Source: Diplosphaera chodatii (taxonomy: Eukaryota; Chlorophyta; Trebouxiophyceae; Prasiolales; Stichococcaceae). Taken from it: 64,000 nt of DNA. The notes below the pieces were generated by a model. The model saw only the letters and a program-made list of their open reading frames with translations. It was not told the origin of the DNA and did not search any database. The first letter of the stretch is position 1, and every line of letters begins with the position of its first letter. Location: contig JAALGY010000042.1 of the NCBI GenBank assembly GCA_032358165.1, positions 1,364,001 through 1,428,000 on the forward strand, in the 5' to 3' direction. The position numbers were made by a program, and so were the translations under genes. This document shows positions 47,901 to 59,400 of the stretch, piece after piece.

Positions 47901-49094
47901 CGCTGCCGGCGCCCGTCACGTTCGGCCCGGGCGCCAGCATCGGGGGCGCGTCCAGCATCCCGGCCGTGTCGCTGGTCCTGCGGAGCGGAGGCGGTGCGGT
48001 TGGATCAGGAAAGGTGGATGAGGAAAGGTTTGTGTGACATAATGGGTGATGGCATCCGAGCACAGGCATGCCTGATGTCCGGCTTGAGGTGCTGACCTAT
48101 GAGCTGCCACCAGCAGGTGCACGGCCACGTGCCTTGCAGCCATGCGTACGTGGTGGGCACGCCGCCCTGAGCCTGTGCAAACGATGCGAGCAGCCGCATG
48201 CAAAGGGCAGGTGTGGGCGCAGAGGGAGCAGCAGCTCGCCTGAGGATCTTGGTGTCCAGCCGCCACAGCTGGTCAACGTCCGTCTCCAGCTGCCGCGCGC
48301 TGTCTGCGATGGCCGCCGCGCCGGCGTCGGTGGCGGGCGGTAACACCTGAGAGCAACAGGACACAGTCAGGGCCTGCCAACCCCAAAGGTACACCAGCCT
48401 TCAGCCGCCTGCACTAGCATGTGCACCCCTGGCTATGAGATATGCGTAGGCGTTCTGGCATTCAAGGCAGGGCGCGATCGGTGCAAAATCCCGTGCAGAC
48501 ATAAGCGGCCACGGGGCCGAAAGTTGCATCCCGTCCTACGACACCCGCTAGCGGCCGTCCCGCAAGATCGCGCGAAGCCCGCAGGGATGCATATTGCCTA
48601 GCAATGCCTGTGTTGCCTCATACACCCATGAGAAGGTGTCAGCTGGCCACCAATATGGCCCCAAGATAAAGTGCAGCCTGCAGTTCGACTGGGCAGTGTA
48701 CCCTGAAAAGCGCGCTTTGCAGGACACCCATGCCTCTGACAGCCAAGGCCGCAGCCCTGCAGACATCGCCAGGCAGCTGAAAGGCCCTATGACCCGGCCG
48801 AAGCGGCCTTGCGTCGCACCGAGCCAGCTTCAGGCTGCCTGTGTGAACGTGACGGTGACGGAGCAACGAGTTACAACGTCACCCGCCAGCCCTCACCTCG
48901 TTGCCAGGCACCGCGGCGTCCTCATGACCCGCTGCATAGCTGCTGATGGCTGCCGCCGTGTCGCTGCTGCAGGTGGCCAGAATCCGTGCCAACTCCTGCT
49001 GCAGGTGGCTGTAGAACGCACTGGGGCCGCCTGCTGACGGTGCATGCAGCGGCGCCGCCAGCGTCACCAGCCGCGGCTCCACATGTGCCGTCAT
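44952..49094 (-). CDS. Unrecognised multi-exon protein, Ser/Pro-rich with a basic C-terminus
   Basis: Not recognised. Nine candidate exons share phase-compatible borders. The start at 49094 gives MTAHVEPRLVTLAAPLHAPS and FYSHLQQELARILATCSSD (to about 48896). Next come ADSARQLETDVDQLWRLDTK (48350-48245); VRLKQLRAAFVARSQQVNMA and HNQYKCLSKHND (47978-47800), probably helical; LYKTYVRVSTDLVGPPLGSP (47341-47160); a Ser/Gly/Pro-rich exon (46885-46560); ARRGFLGLGAFFSRAKPPEA and RRSFSEPSVVGRRRGALELS (46289-45998); DEAGPSQPRRSRDTKRSS (45676-45610); SKSEPASMTRDSRRRRNF and PEPVDAFSNPDLDSRVEIFA (45412-45248); and FRGEDPDMYEFTRRRGRRG, stop at 44952. The front half could be a helical interaction domain; the rest looks disordered, with RxxS-type phosphorylation-like sites. 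One exon has a tandem echo. Not every border is certain. Confidence 0.6.
45833..45953. repeat. Imperfect duplication inside an intron
   Basis: Bases 45833-45873 recur at 45912-45953 (shared core GTGCAGGCAGC, then CGGCACAGCA versus TGGCACAGCA). Both copies lie in one intron of the unrecognised gene and do not match exon sequence. Confidence 0.7.
47271..47466 (-). repeat. Exon echo G: direct tandem duplication of an exon start with its acceptor
   Basis: Two abutting copies of about 98 bases, 47271-47368 and 47369-47466, roughly 75-80 percent identical. Read on the minus strand, each contains GCAG followed by CTG TAC AAG. The downstream copy gives LYKTYVRVSTDLVG (the exon); the upstream copy gives LYKTYMHVSQT and a stop. 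The acceptor is therefore duplicated as well. Confidence 0.88.
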
Positions 49095-50328
49095 GGCACT
49101 GCCACGGCAATCGCCGTTCCCGACGCGGCCTGCCTGCCCGCCCTCTACAAAGGCCCAGCCCTGTGCTCCGCAAGCGCCTGCCTGCTAGCTGATTGAGCAG
49201 CACCAGCGCCAGTCACATCTGATCACGGAGTAGCTGCTGCACGGTGTTACTGCGGCAGTTCCCGCCCTCCCACACAGCAGATGGCAGCACGAGGATCCTG
49301 GCCTGCCCCTGGCAGGAGCAACAACTTGAAGTCCTTGCAACAGTGGCTGAATATCGCAGGCAGAGCTATATCCTACTGCAGTATTGGCAGCACCCCAGTG
49401 TGGCCTGTGAAGCTGCTGGCGGGTCCGGGCCCCGTTGGAGAGTGCCAATGAACGCGCCGTTGAGATGGAGCCACACAGGCAAGGCTGGGGCCAGGGTTTA
49501 AGGATATTCGGCAACTCGCGCCAATCTCGTGGCGGGAAACAAATCGCACGACTCGAGCCTGCGAAACCTTCGCGGCTGCAGGTGCCAGTACACGTCTGCA
49601 TGCACGCAGTGTTAAGCCACAAACTGCAACAGCCACTGAGTCATCTCGACAGGTTGCCGGAAAAGTTGCTTTGTTCCGATCACCGACTACTTACGATCGA
49701 AGTCTGACAGCCTGACAAGGAACTTTGACACAGAGTCAACATTGGTGGCAGAGTCCGGATCAAGCGCTTCACGTTGTCAATCAGCAGCACACGTGAGTGG
49801 CGCATGGTTCAAGTTAGCACTTGCGGAAAGCCGACTCCCTGCTGAGATATAGCAGCAAAGCCACAGGGAAACCGTCAATCCAGGCCAGCATATGGCAGTC
49901 ATGCGGGCCGCTGCTCGAGGTCTGCAAGGCCTGCAACACGCAGCTGCAGCAGGCAGCCACGTCTCAGGTGTGCTGTGCGCATGTCTTGCATCGGCACGAC
50001 AGCACCCGCATGTCAGCTCCTGATGCTGCCTTCTGACACAGGGCCCGGAACCTGCGATCAGGTGTGTACATGTCACCGTAGTTGAGCATGTGCTACCGGT
50101 CGCGTAGGCACCCCTGCGCCAGGAGCTCTTGCGCCTGCCTGGGCTGCAGCCGCAGCCATGCCAGCTTCCCCACCAGACGCCTTGTCTGGATCAGATGCCA
50201 GCCGGGTGGGATGTCAAACGCACGGCATGCACTGGCACGCCTCAGAAAGTACAACGTCCCCAGCACGCAGCGGCCATGACGCCGCACAGCCAGACCCCCT
50301 GCAGCAGCACTGTGCTCGGCATCGCCTG
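49095..50328. other. Intergenic, divergent promoter region (unrecognised gene / panB)
   Basis: About 1.2 kb without a supported gene. An in-frame ATG at 50158 could extend the panB leader into this region. No RNA gene recognised. Confidence 0.5.
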
Positions 50329-52957
50329 ATGCCTCCGGCGCAGCAACCGCTGCGAAGCAGCACACGGCCGCATACAGCAGCAGCGCCGCAGCATCTGAAT
50401 GGCGAACCGCGCCGAACACCTTGGCCGCAAACTGGCCGCGGGTTCTCTAATCAGCCGGAGACGGCGGTCTACTCCGGGCCGACCACGCCGTCGGCCAAGC
50501 GCTTCACGCTGCGGCAGCTGCGTGCCAAGCACCGCGCCGGGACGCCCATCACCATGGTCACCGCCTACGACTACCCGTCAGCCGTGCACGTGATGCTTCA
50601 AGCTGCCTGCTACTACCCAACAAGTGTTACACAGCCCTTGCACAAGGGTGCACGGCGCCATACCCAACTGCTCACGAGTCGCACGGATCGTCTTTTGCTG
50701 GACGAGATGCAGTGATGCAGGTGGATCGAACAGGTAAATGATGCTGTTTGCTGGTGAACGCAGACAGATAGGCACGCGCTGTCAAGAGCTACCATGATCC
50801 CAGCCCCTGTTGAAAGCAGGTGGAGCGGGCGGGCATTGATGTGCTGCTGGTGGGCGACTCGGCGGCAATGGTGGTGCACGGCCACGACACAACGCTGCCC
50901 ATCACGCTGGACGACATGCTGCTGCACTGCCGCGCCGTCGCGCGAGGTGCTCACCCAAACCACATCGCGCCGCTTTGTTAGTCCTTTGCCCGCCCGCCCC
51001 AATAGGATCCAGAAAGCGGACGCAACTGGAGCCTTGGACTGCGGCAGCTGCAAGGGCACCATTGAAGCGAGTGCACGCCGCTGTCCGGTCATCGGCGCTG
51101 GCAGCGTCCGCTAGCAGCAAGTCACGGTTCTGTGTCTCCCACCAGGCGCGCGGCGGCCGCTGCTGGTGGGCGACCTGCCGTTCGGCAGCTACGAGGGCGG
51201 GCCGCGGGACGCCGTGGCGGCGGCGGTGCGCGTGATGAAGGAGGGCGGCATGGACGCCGTCAAGCTGGAAGGTGGGGTTCCAACAGTGTGCAGGCGCGGA
51301 GTGTGCTGGCCCTGCGACACACGATGCGATGGGGAAGATCACAGTCAGTTCCCAAGGCCAGGTGGAGCAGTGCAAGTGCGATACAGCTGTTGGAGCAGTG
51401 TGTGCCTTGTGGATGGAAAGGCATCGCGATTTGGGCTTGCAGCATGTAGCACACAAGGCCCGGCAACCCCGTACATGCCCCAGAGCAACGCTGACCTGCT
51501 GCCGACCCATTTGCGGTGCCTGCAGAGGGCAGGCGGCAGATGCATGAACCTCAACACGCCCCCGATGGGGTCTCCTGCCACGCAGGCACCATACTGCTCA
51601 CTGGTCCAATTGCAAGCACTGCTCCTGCCTTGCAATCAGACGCTTGGTGCAATCCGCAGGCGGCGGCCCTGCACGCATCCAGGGCGTGCGCGCAATTGTG
51701 GACGCCGGCATCGCCGTCATGGGCCACACCGGGCTCATGCCGCAGGTGGGCACTGCCTGGGCGCTCCCGAGGGGCTGCGTTCCTGCACAGTGGCCGCCGT
51801 GCCGCCATCGCGAGTTAGAGAAACTTGGTGTCGTGTCACAAGCAGCGACAATCCATCCTGGCTGCCTGTCAGCTGGGTGACTGGCAGTGGTTTCACACTG
51901 CACAGACGATCAGCGTGCTGGGCGGCTTCCGGCCGCAGGCGCAGTCCGCCAAGTCGGCGCTCTCGGTGCTGCGGGATGCCAAGGCGAGATGCCATCTGAT
52001 GTTCGGACGCCTGTGCTGCAGCGCGCCTGAGCTGATGCACGCCACGCAGGCTCCCACACTCACAAGGCTGCTGCCAGCTCGACATGAGATGGTGCGGTCT
52101 GCAGAGCTGCTCAACAGTCGTGGACATGTCCGTTGTTGGTGAGCCGACACCGGTGGGTCCTGCGCGCCGCAGGCGCTCGAGCAGGCGGGCTGCTTCTCCA
52201 TCGTGCTGGAGTGCGTGCCGGCGGCCGTGGCGGCGGCCGTCACGGCGGAGCTGAGCATCCCCACCATCGGCATCGGCGCCGGCGCCGGCTGCTCCGGCCA
52301 GGTGCCCCCGTTTTTCCTCCTCCTGAGCAGGGTAGGGTTTTAGGGTTAGGGCAGGCACCTGCACCACAGCGTTCAGCGGTAGCCCACATGAGCTGGTGGG
52401 ATCCGTTGCTGAAGGGACACCCTGCTCCCTCCTGCCGCCGGCCTGCACTGCACAATCCGGCACGCGTCCGCAGCAGCATGCATCCAGGGACGTTGCTGCA
52501 AAACCTGTGGACGTTCAATCGCAGGTGCTGGTGTACCACGACCTGCTGGGCATGATGCAGCACCCGCACCACGCCAAGGTCACGCCCAAGTTCTGCAAGC
52601 AGTACGGCGCTGTGGGCGAGGTGACGCCCTGAAGCTAGAGCCTCCTGCTCGAATGCGCGGTGCAGCCGAGTGCACCGTCCTCATGGACATCCAAGGTGTA
52701 GCACCCCAGTCAGGGTGTGGGAGCGACTGCGGAGGCTGCCGCTGCGCCCCGCCTTGAGCCGTGGCCCGCTGCGCCTGCAGGCGGTGCAGCAGGCCCTGGG
52801 GCAGTACAGGGAGGAGGTCGAGGCGCGCGGCTTCCCCAGCGAGGCGTTCTCGCCGTACAGGATCACGGACGAGCACCGGGCCGCGGCGGCGGAGGCCGCG
52901 CGCGCCGAGGGCTTCCTCGCAGCCGCCGTAGCGCTGGATCCTGGCGACGGTGCATAG
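50329..52957 (+). CDS. panB: Ketopantoate hydroxymethyltransferase (3-methyl-2-oxobutanoate hydroxymethyltransferase)
   Basis: First step of pantothenate (vitamin B5 / CoA) synthesis: transfers a hydroxymethyl group from methylenetetrahydrofolate to 2-oxoisovalerate. Exons: a Pro/Gln/Arg-rich leader, then [20 protein letters not shown] and AYDYPSAVH (to 50589); [20 protein letters not shown] (50820-50950); [17 protein letters not shown] and MDAVKLEG (51146-51271); [20 protein letters not shown] (51660-51744); [20 protein letters not shown] (51904-51983); [16 protein letters not shown] and [15 protein letters not shown] (52173-52301); [15 protein letters not shown] (52525-52620); and [20 protein letters not shown] to the TAG at 52955-52957 (from 52781). 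Metal/substrate motifs VGDS, KLEG, GHTG and ECVP are intact. The leader suggests mitochondrial targeting, as in plant PanB; the start could be 50158. The intron after 51983 begins GC, and the one after 52301 contains a telomere-type repeat. Confidence 0.95.
52333..52351 (+). repeat. Short interstitial telomere-type repeat in a panB intron
   Basis: TAGGGTTTTAGGGTTAGGG reads as TTTAGGG-like units (one with four T, one with two). TTTAGGG is the usual plant and trebouxiophyte telomere unit. It sits 31 bases inside the intron that begins at 52302. Confidence 0.75.
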
Positions 52958-53324
52958 ATGCTGGGCGGGTCTGGGTCGGCTCAGCCCTGTTCGGCAGGGA
53001 ACAATAGGCCAGGTCCCTGTTTGCAGACACAGCGGCGGCGTACAGAGGCCATGCATACTCTCAATTGGCATACGGTATGTGAGGTTGCCGTGATTCAGGA
53101 CTTGGAATGCCAAGAGCAGTACCAAGCGGTGTGCAAAACAGCAGCTGGTCAATGCCTCAGGATGCAAGCCGACGTTTCCAGCAAATGCTTCGATGTGAAG
53201 AACAAACCAGAAACTCATACAACACCATATGCTGCAGCTATCAAAGCCAATTTGGGTCTGCACTGAGGACGCAGCAGCACCATTCTCATCAGGGTTCACC
53301 ACCTGACGCTTCCTCTCCAGAAGC
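52958..53324. other. Intergenic, convergent 3' ends
   Basis: 367 bases between the panB and endonuclease V stops; nothing recognised. Confidence 0.5.
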
Positions 53325-55239
53325 CTATTTCTCTGCTGATTGTTTGCGCAGGGCAGGCTGCTCTCCAGCTGATGATTGCTGCCCACGCTCAGCTTCATGT
53401 CTTGCCGTGATGTCTGCTATCCGCACCGGCTCTGGCACCTGTAGCAGATGAGGTGACGTGTCTGAGATCGCGCATGCCTCATCGACAGCCCAAAGATACA
53501 TCTTGCCCTGCCGCCGTGCCATCACAACACTCAAGCAACGAAACCATGCACGGCGTGCTCGCCCTGAGCTTCTCACGGCCCACAGCGTGCTCGATGGCAC
53601 ACGACTGCAGGTGACGTCAGATGACTTCAGGCACTGTCAACGCCCTCTCCCAGGAAAAGATGACCGCCACCATGGCCGACCTTGTACAGGCAGCAGCGGC
53701 GCACGACGCTGACGGCCGCTGCGAGCGTCATGCGGTGCCCCGCCGAGACGAACACCGGCTGGCGGTGGGCCACGTCCTTCAGGACTGCCACAGCGACGGT
53801 CTCCCCGGCGGCATCGGCCAGCGGCAGCTCGACCAGATGCTCTGCTGCCATCTTGTCCTGCATGTCAGGATGTACACGCGTGACAGGCACTGGTGCATCT
53901 CACGGCCGCAGCGGCGGCAGCTGCTTCCAGAGGCTTGGAAAGGTGCCGAAGCATCGAGCCGCGCGGAACGACGCTGTGCCATTCGTGGCGCTTCCCTGCA
54001 ATGGCCGGACATGCAAATGGCGCTGCTTGGGGCTGCACCACATTTGGTGCTCGGTCACTTTGCACACCTTGACCTCCCGGTCCCGCAGCACCGGCACATC
54101 GTTCAGGCTTTTGCCCACGCCAATGGACCGAGCCCCGGCAGCCAGCCTGCATGCCAGGGTGCGGACACTTTCAGCCTGAGGAGCAGCACCTGAGGGGCCG
54201 GAGCAGCAATCGCCGCGTTGCTGTGCAATGCAAGCATTGCCTGCATGCTCCCCCCCAGCAGCGGCGGCGGACCGTGCACCAGCGCGCATGGATCCAAAGG
54301 CAACTGGTCGGTGCTGGCAGGAGCGGCTGAATGTACGCAAGGGCTTAAATCCAAAACAACAATCATGTCCTCAAAATCAAGGTGTTGCAACGCAGATGCG
54401 CCCCGCGCACCCGAAGTGGCAGGCGCTGCCGCAGCGGCGCGGGTGGCAGGCGCCAAAGCCGTCCACCAGCACCAGGTCCGGCAGGTTCCCAGCCGCCTAC
54501 ACCTGGCGGGATGATCCTGCTCAGGGGTCTGCACTTTCTGCTCATGCCTCACATGCGCTGCTTTGCACTGTCCGAGTGCGTATACCTTGGTCTTCCTTGA
54601 ATGGAAGGCAAGACCAGGGAACGATAGCTGCCCACTCGGTGCGCACCCACCAAACATCGGAATATCAGGCATATTCACGTGGCCGCTTGCCTTGGCTTGC
54701 TCCCAGACTGCCAGGTAGGCGGGCACTTCCCGGAAACCGAGGAAGCCCGGCTCGTAGGTCACCTCCGTTGTGAAGGCGTGGCAGTAGGTGGCCAGCACCG
54801 CCAGAGTGTCCGCCGCCAGCACCGCCAGGCACGCCACGCCTGCGCAAAGCGGAGCACCGATCACACGCAACTCTCCATCCAACATGGTGGTGCCCATATG
54901 GCAACGCCATGCAGCAGGCTTGAGTGCATATGTATAATCTACTGTGTGTGCACAGCTGTTACGCATCACACTTGCCTTTTCCGTGCCCGTACCCACTCAC
55001 AGTGCCAGACAAGCCGCCCCCATGCACGGCGCCGCAGCTGCTGTCGACCCGGACCCATACCACACCAGCATCGCCAAAACCAACCAGCCTGAAGACAACA
55101 GGTGATCACCTCGGGCGTCGTCGACCCAGTGCACGTCCAGGCCGCCGATCCTCGTCAGGGCCCAGGGCTGTGCGTCATCGCACTGCGCCACCTGGGCCGC
55201 CCACTCCCGCTGCAGGGCCTCCATGCCGCCCCTGTCCAT
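53325..55239 (-). CDS. Endonuclease V (deoxyinosine/inosine-specific nuclease)
   Basis: Cleaves DNA or RNA one nucleotide 3' of inosine; eukaryotic members act mainly on inosine-containing RNA. Exons: MDRGGMEALQREWAAQVAQ and TRIGGLDVHWVDDA with the first catalytic Asp (55239-55110); LAADTLAVLATYCHAF and EPGFLGFREVPAYLAVWEQ with the catalytic Glu and the wedge region (from 54837); LPDLVLVDGFGACHPRRCGS with the second catalytic Asp (about 54500-54400); LAAGARSIGVGKSLNDVPVL (about 54190-54040); KMAAEHLVELPLADAAGETV and QPVFVSAGHRMTLAAAV, with the SxGH block (about 53880-53690); and the end VPEPVRIADITARHEAERG with the stop at 53325 (from about 53440). The order matches the family fully. No targeting peptide is obvious. 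It converges with panB. The eukaryotic symbol would be ENDOV. Confidence 0.93.
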
Positions 55240-56436
55240 TGCCTGAGCCTGATGGACTTGTAGTGTCGGCCTGACGTGCTGCGATTCGGTCCCGAACCGC
55301 AGGGCGGGCTGCGGCTATGGTTATGGCGGCAGCAGCGCAGTGATCGCCGATGGCGTGGCTGCTGCAGCTGTGCACGTGGTGCAGGCACCGGGCGCTGCGC
55401 CTGAGGACTGCGTCGATTGTGCCCAGGGCACCGTGGGGCTGCAAGCTACAGCAGCAGGAGGGTGGTTTGGTGCGGGGCGCTTGTGTATGCATTGGCTGCG
55501 GATGCGGCAGGCGGCGAGAGTGGGTGATGTTGCAGCCGATGCCAATATCAGAGCTAGGAAAGCTACTGCATTGCGCTGATCTCAGGACAGAGATGAAAGC
55601 TCATGATGAAGACAGAAAGAGAGCAAGTGCACCTCGGAACGTGGGGTTGTGCGCAAAGAGTACTGGGTGGCTGATGGCGTGGTGGCATCACAGCAACACT
55701 GCAGCCTGATGTAACTACTCATGGTGAGCAGACTTTGCACAGCCAACACAATGAACAGCTAACGACACGACAGGGCTGAGAGCTACAAAATGCTGCGAGC
55801 AATCAAACCTACGGTTCGACGTGAAACCCAAAGCTTCCACCACCAAATCAGCTGACGGGAGGAGGTCATCATAAAGCGGCGACAGGGACACAAGAACGAA
55901 GGGGTTCCAGAGCATTCATTTTTCGATGCTGCCTGTGGCGCGGCTGCTACACTAGCTAGTGTCCCGCCGCCATCAAACTTCGGTGCTGCGATGAACTACT
56001 AGAAGTCCTGCAGTGCCGGGTGTGCCCACAACCTAATCCGGTGGCGGCCGCTGAGCACTTCTGCTGACTGCCCCACGATCCTCTGGCACTGCAGCAGCAA
56101 GGGACCCAGCCGTCTACCAAAGCTGCGGTTGCCGGCCAGCAGCTGGTGGGATGCACTGCACCCTAGGCAGCAAGCCACGCCGCCAGGGCCGCCAGGGTAG
56201 AGGACTCTAACGCATGCCGAGCTGACAGGTCGTCCCAAGCGCCCGCGGCATGCAGCTGCCTGTGAGCAGAGGAGCATCATGCTGTCAGAAGATGCCAATC
56301 AGACAGCGGCTTGCTGCATCGCTGCTCGAAGCAGACCTCCTTCTGGGGAAGACACGTCAGCAGCCAGGTGAGCAGCCAAAGACGTCGCGCGAATGCAACC
56401 GTGTACGGGCGACAGCAACGCAGGTTGGAGCAGCGC
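55240..56436. other. Intergenic region between endonuclease V and the next minus-strand gene
   Basis: About 1.2 kb with no supported exon; holds the endonuclease V promoter and the neighbour's 3' end. No repeat or RNA seen. Confidence 0.5.
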
Positions 56437-59400
56437 TCACCTGTGCTGGGCGCGCGCGGCGTCGGCATCCCGCTGCGCTGCAGGGCCGGCGGCGGAGCAC
56501 CGCCGCTGCAGGGAGGCCATCAGCGCGCCGCAGCCGCTCGACACCGAGGCGCGGGACTGCCCGGGCGCCGGCGCAGGGGTCCCGCAGCCGGCGCCGCCGC
56601 AGCCGCGGCCGCGGGCCCACTTGCAGGTGCAGGCGCGCTGCGGGATGGCCGCCGGCGGCGCTGCGGGGGACCCTGCATCTGCGGCGCCGACACTAGCGTC
56701 CATGGCGCGCTGCAGGCGCATGCCCTCGGCATCGTGGCGGGCCTGCATGAGCCCCTTTGCCGCCGCGGCCGCCGCCGACACCGCAGCAGCCGTGCCAGGG
56801 GCCGCACCAGGCGCTGCTGGGGGCTGCCGAGGCGGCAGCGGCTGCTGCGGTGGGAATTCTAAGGAGTGGCCGCTGCCGACGGCGCCTGTGGGGGCATCGC
56901 AGCTGACGAGCCGCGAGCAGGCGGACAGCAGCCCTCCCGGCCGGTTGCGGCTCCGGCGGCACGAGGCCTGCCGCTCGAACGACAGCGCCAGCAGGGGCAC
57001 TTTGGCGCCGCCGCCAAGGCCGCCGTCGTCGAAGAGGCCGCTGCCGCCGCTGCTGCCGCCGGATCGCAGGCGCCGGGCGCGGGGCGAGGGCAGGCCGCGC
57101 AGCCCGGGCTCGGCGCCCACCCAGCCGTTGCGGCCGGACTGGCTGCGGGAGGGCCCCCGAGGACGCCTCGCCTGTTGATTTTGATGTGGACGACCCGTCA
57201 GAATGATTTGCCGCAGACAATCACGACGATTGTACAGGAGCCAAGAGGTGCCACTGATCACGACTGTGACCTGTTGGTAGCTCCGTTTCTGAGTTGACCA
57301 CATGCAGGGCGTGGTATTGAGCAGGACACCCCGAGTACTGTTGTGGAAAGTGAGCATTCAGCTCAGGGAAGCGGAAACATGGTTACCTTGGGGCCAGGCA
57401 CTGGCGGGCTGCGTGGCACGGCAGCCGCTGCAGGGTGGACACCCTCGGCCCCGAACTCGGCAGCCGGCGACGGCGCTTTGCAGGACAGCGCGTGCGGCAG
57501 CGGCGGCAGCGGGCAGGGGCTGCCGCAGGGCTTGGGGTGCGCCGGCAGGCTGCGCTGCTTGGTGAACCGGATGCCCCGGGGGCCGCCGCCGCCCGCCTGC
57601 CGGGGGCTGCTCGGCTGCGAGCAGTCTGCTGGCGTTGTGGCGTCCACCGAAGCGGCGTCCGCAGCCGCAGGGGCAGCCGCGGCGGCGTGTGCCGCCGCCA
57701 GGAAGGCCGCGTCCTCCCTGACCTCTGCCGAGGGCGCCAGCTCGAGCTTCGGCGGCGACGGCTGCTGCTGCTGCTGCTGGTCGAGCACCGCGGGGCTGCC
57801 AAAGGGCAGCCCCGCAGCAGGCGCTGCCGGGAGCTGTGCGGCGAGTGCACCCGCCGCAGGCAACTCGTCGAGCTGCGGCGGCACGAGCGGCTGTGTTTTG
57901 GGCGTGCGCGGCGGCGAAGCCGCCTCAGGCGCCGCTGCGTTGTCTGCTTTCGAAGCACTCGCTGCCGCAGGAGACTTGGCCGCAGTTGGGGTGGTGACCT
58001 CGAGCTTCAACGCCGCTGCGCTGGCTGACAGCTGGCTGCAGATCGCAGGCGCCTTGATGCGGAGCTGCTTGGGCCGCGGGGTAGGCGCCACCTCCCCAAA
58101 CAGGTCCGCTTCCTGAAGCGAGACTGGGGCAACCGTTGGCCGTGAACGCTGCTGCTGCTGCTGCTGCTGCTGCTGGGGGTTGGGCGACTGCTCAGGCTTC
58201 TCCCTGTCCGCGGGCAGGCCGCTGCTGGCGCGGGCCGCGGCCTTTGCCGAGCAGCAGCCGCCGTACTTCTGCAGCCGCTGCGCGGCCAGGCGCGCCACCA
58301 GGGCTGGGTCCAGCCCGTCTGCAGGGGGCGCGTCTGCGGCGCGGGGGCTGCAGGGCTGCTTCGCCGGCCGCCGCCGCTGCGGCTGCCGCTGCTTCTTCGG
58401 CCGCGGGGCCGTCGCGCCATCGCCGGCAGCTGCTGTGTCCTGAACAGAAGGAATGGCGGCAGCAACATCAGCGACTTCCACCCAGAAACGGTCGACCACT
58501 GGGCGCTGACGGCAGTGCACAGATGCAGCGGCTGACCATCGACATGCATGTGTACGTCTGGCCTTTGCTCAGGGTGACCAAGCATGCATGGCTGCCATCG
58601 GATGCGCACCAGGCGGCGCTTGGGCTGCACCGCCTGCCGCAGGGCCAGCCGCTGGGCGCGCACGCTGAAGGCGTCGTCCGCCTCCTGCTGCCGGGGGCTG
58701 CCAGACGCGACGAGCGCCTCCGCGAGCGCCTCCTGCGTGCTGGAGCCGGAGCCCAGGCGGCGGTCGAGCGGGGCGCCGGGGTCCGGCGACGCGCCGGGGT
58801 GCGGCGACGCCGCCTGCTGGCCGCTGTCCTCCGAGGGGCTGGCCGGGGACTCTGGGCTTGCGGCAGGGTCGGCGTTACGGGGCTGGGAGGGGGGGACGAC
58901 CGCGTCGTCGTCCGCGCGCAGCGGGCTGGCGGTCGCCGGGGTGCACTCGCCTGCAGGACAGGACACCGGCAACTCAGATCAGCGACTCGACAGCAGAAGA
59001 AGCCGGTCATGACATCTGAAGCTTGCTCAGACGCTTTGACATCACGCTTGGAGACTGGCGTGCGCAACAGGGCCCGAGGAGCAGGTCTGGATGACGGCGC
59101 AAAGGCCCGGCACACTGCGGCAGGTCAAGCTGCTTCTGCGCAACGTCACGCCCCAGCAGACTCGGAAGTGTGGCGGCTGCGGCCAGGACCGCCGCAGAGC
59201 TGCTCGGGCACCACCGCCGGCACAACATGCGAGTGTTTTCGCAAATATGAATTAATTTTTTGTGAAAATGATAAAGGTATCTGGACACCTGAGCGGGGGG
59301 GCGTGATGCGCGCCAGGCTGGGGGCCACGGTGCTGTCCAGGGAGTCCAAAGCGTCCGTCTGCCCGGACTTGGCGGGCGAGGCCGCCGGCTGCACCCGCCG

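Noticed and set aside
48480..48560. Possible tRNA-like segment
   Set aside because: No T-loop consensus, no acceptor-stem pairing and no anticodon arm could be built on either strand.
52333..52351. True chromosome end at the telomere-type repeat
   Set aside because: Only about 19 bases long, inside an intron, and followed by the remaining panB exons.
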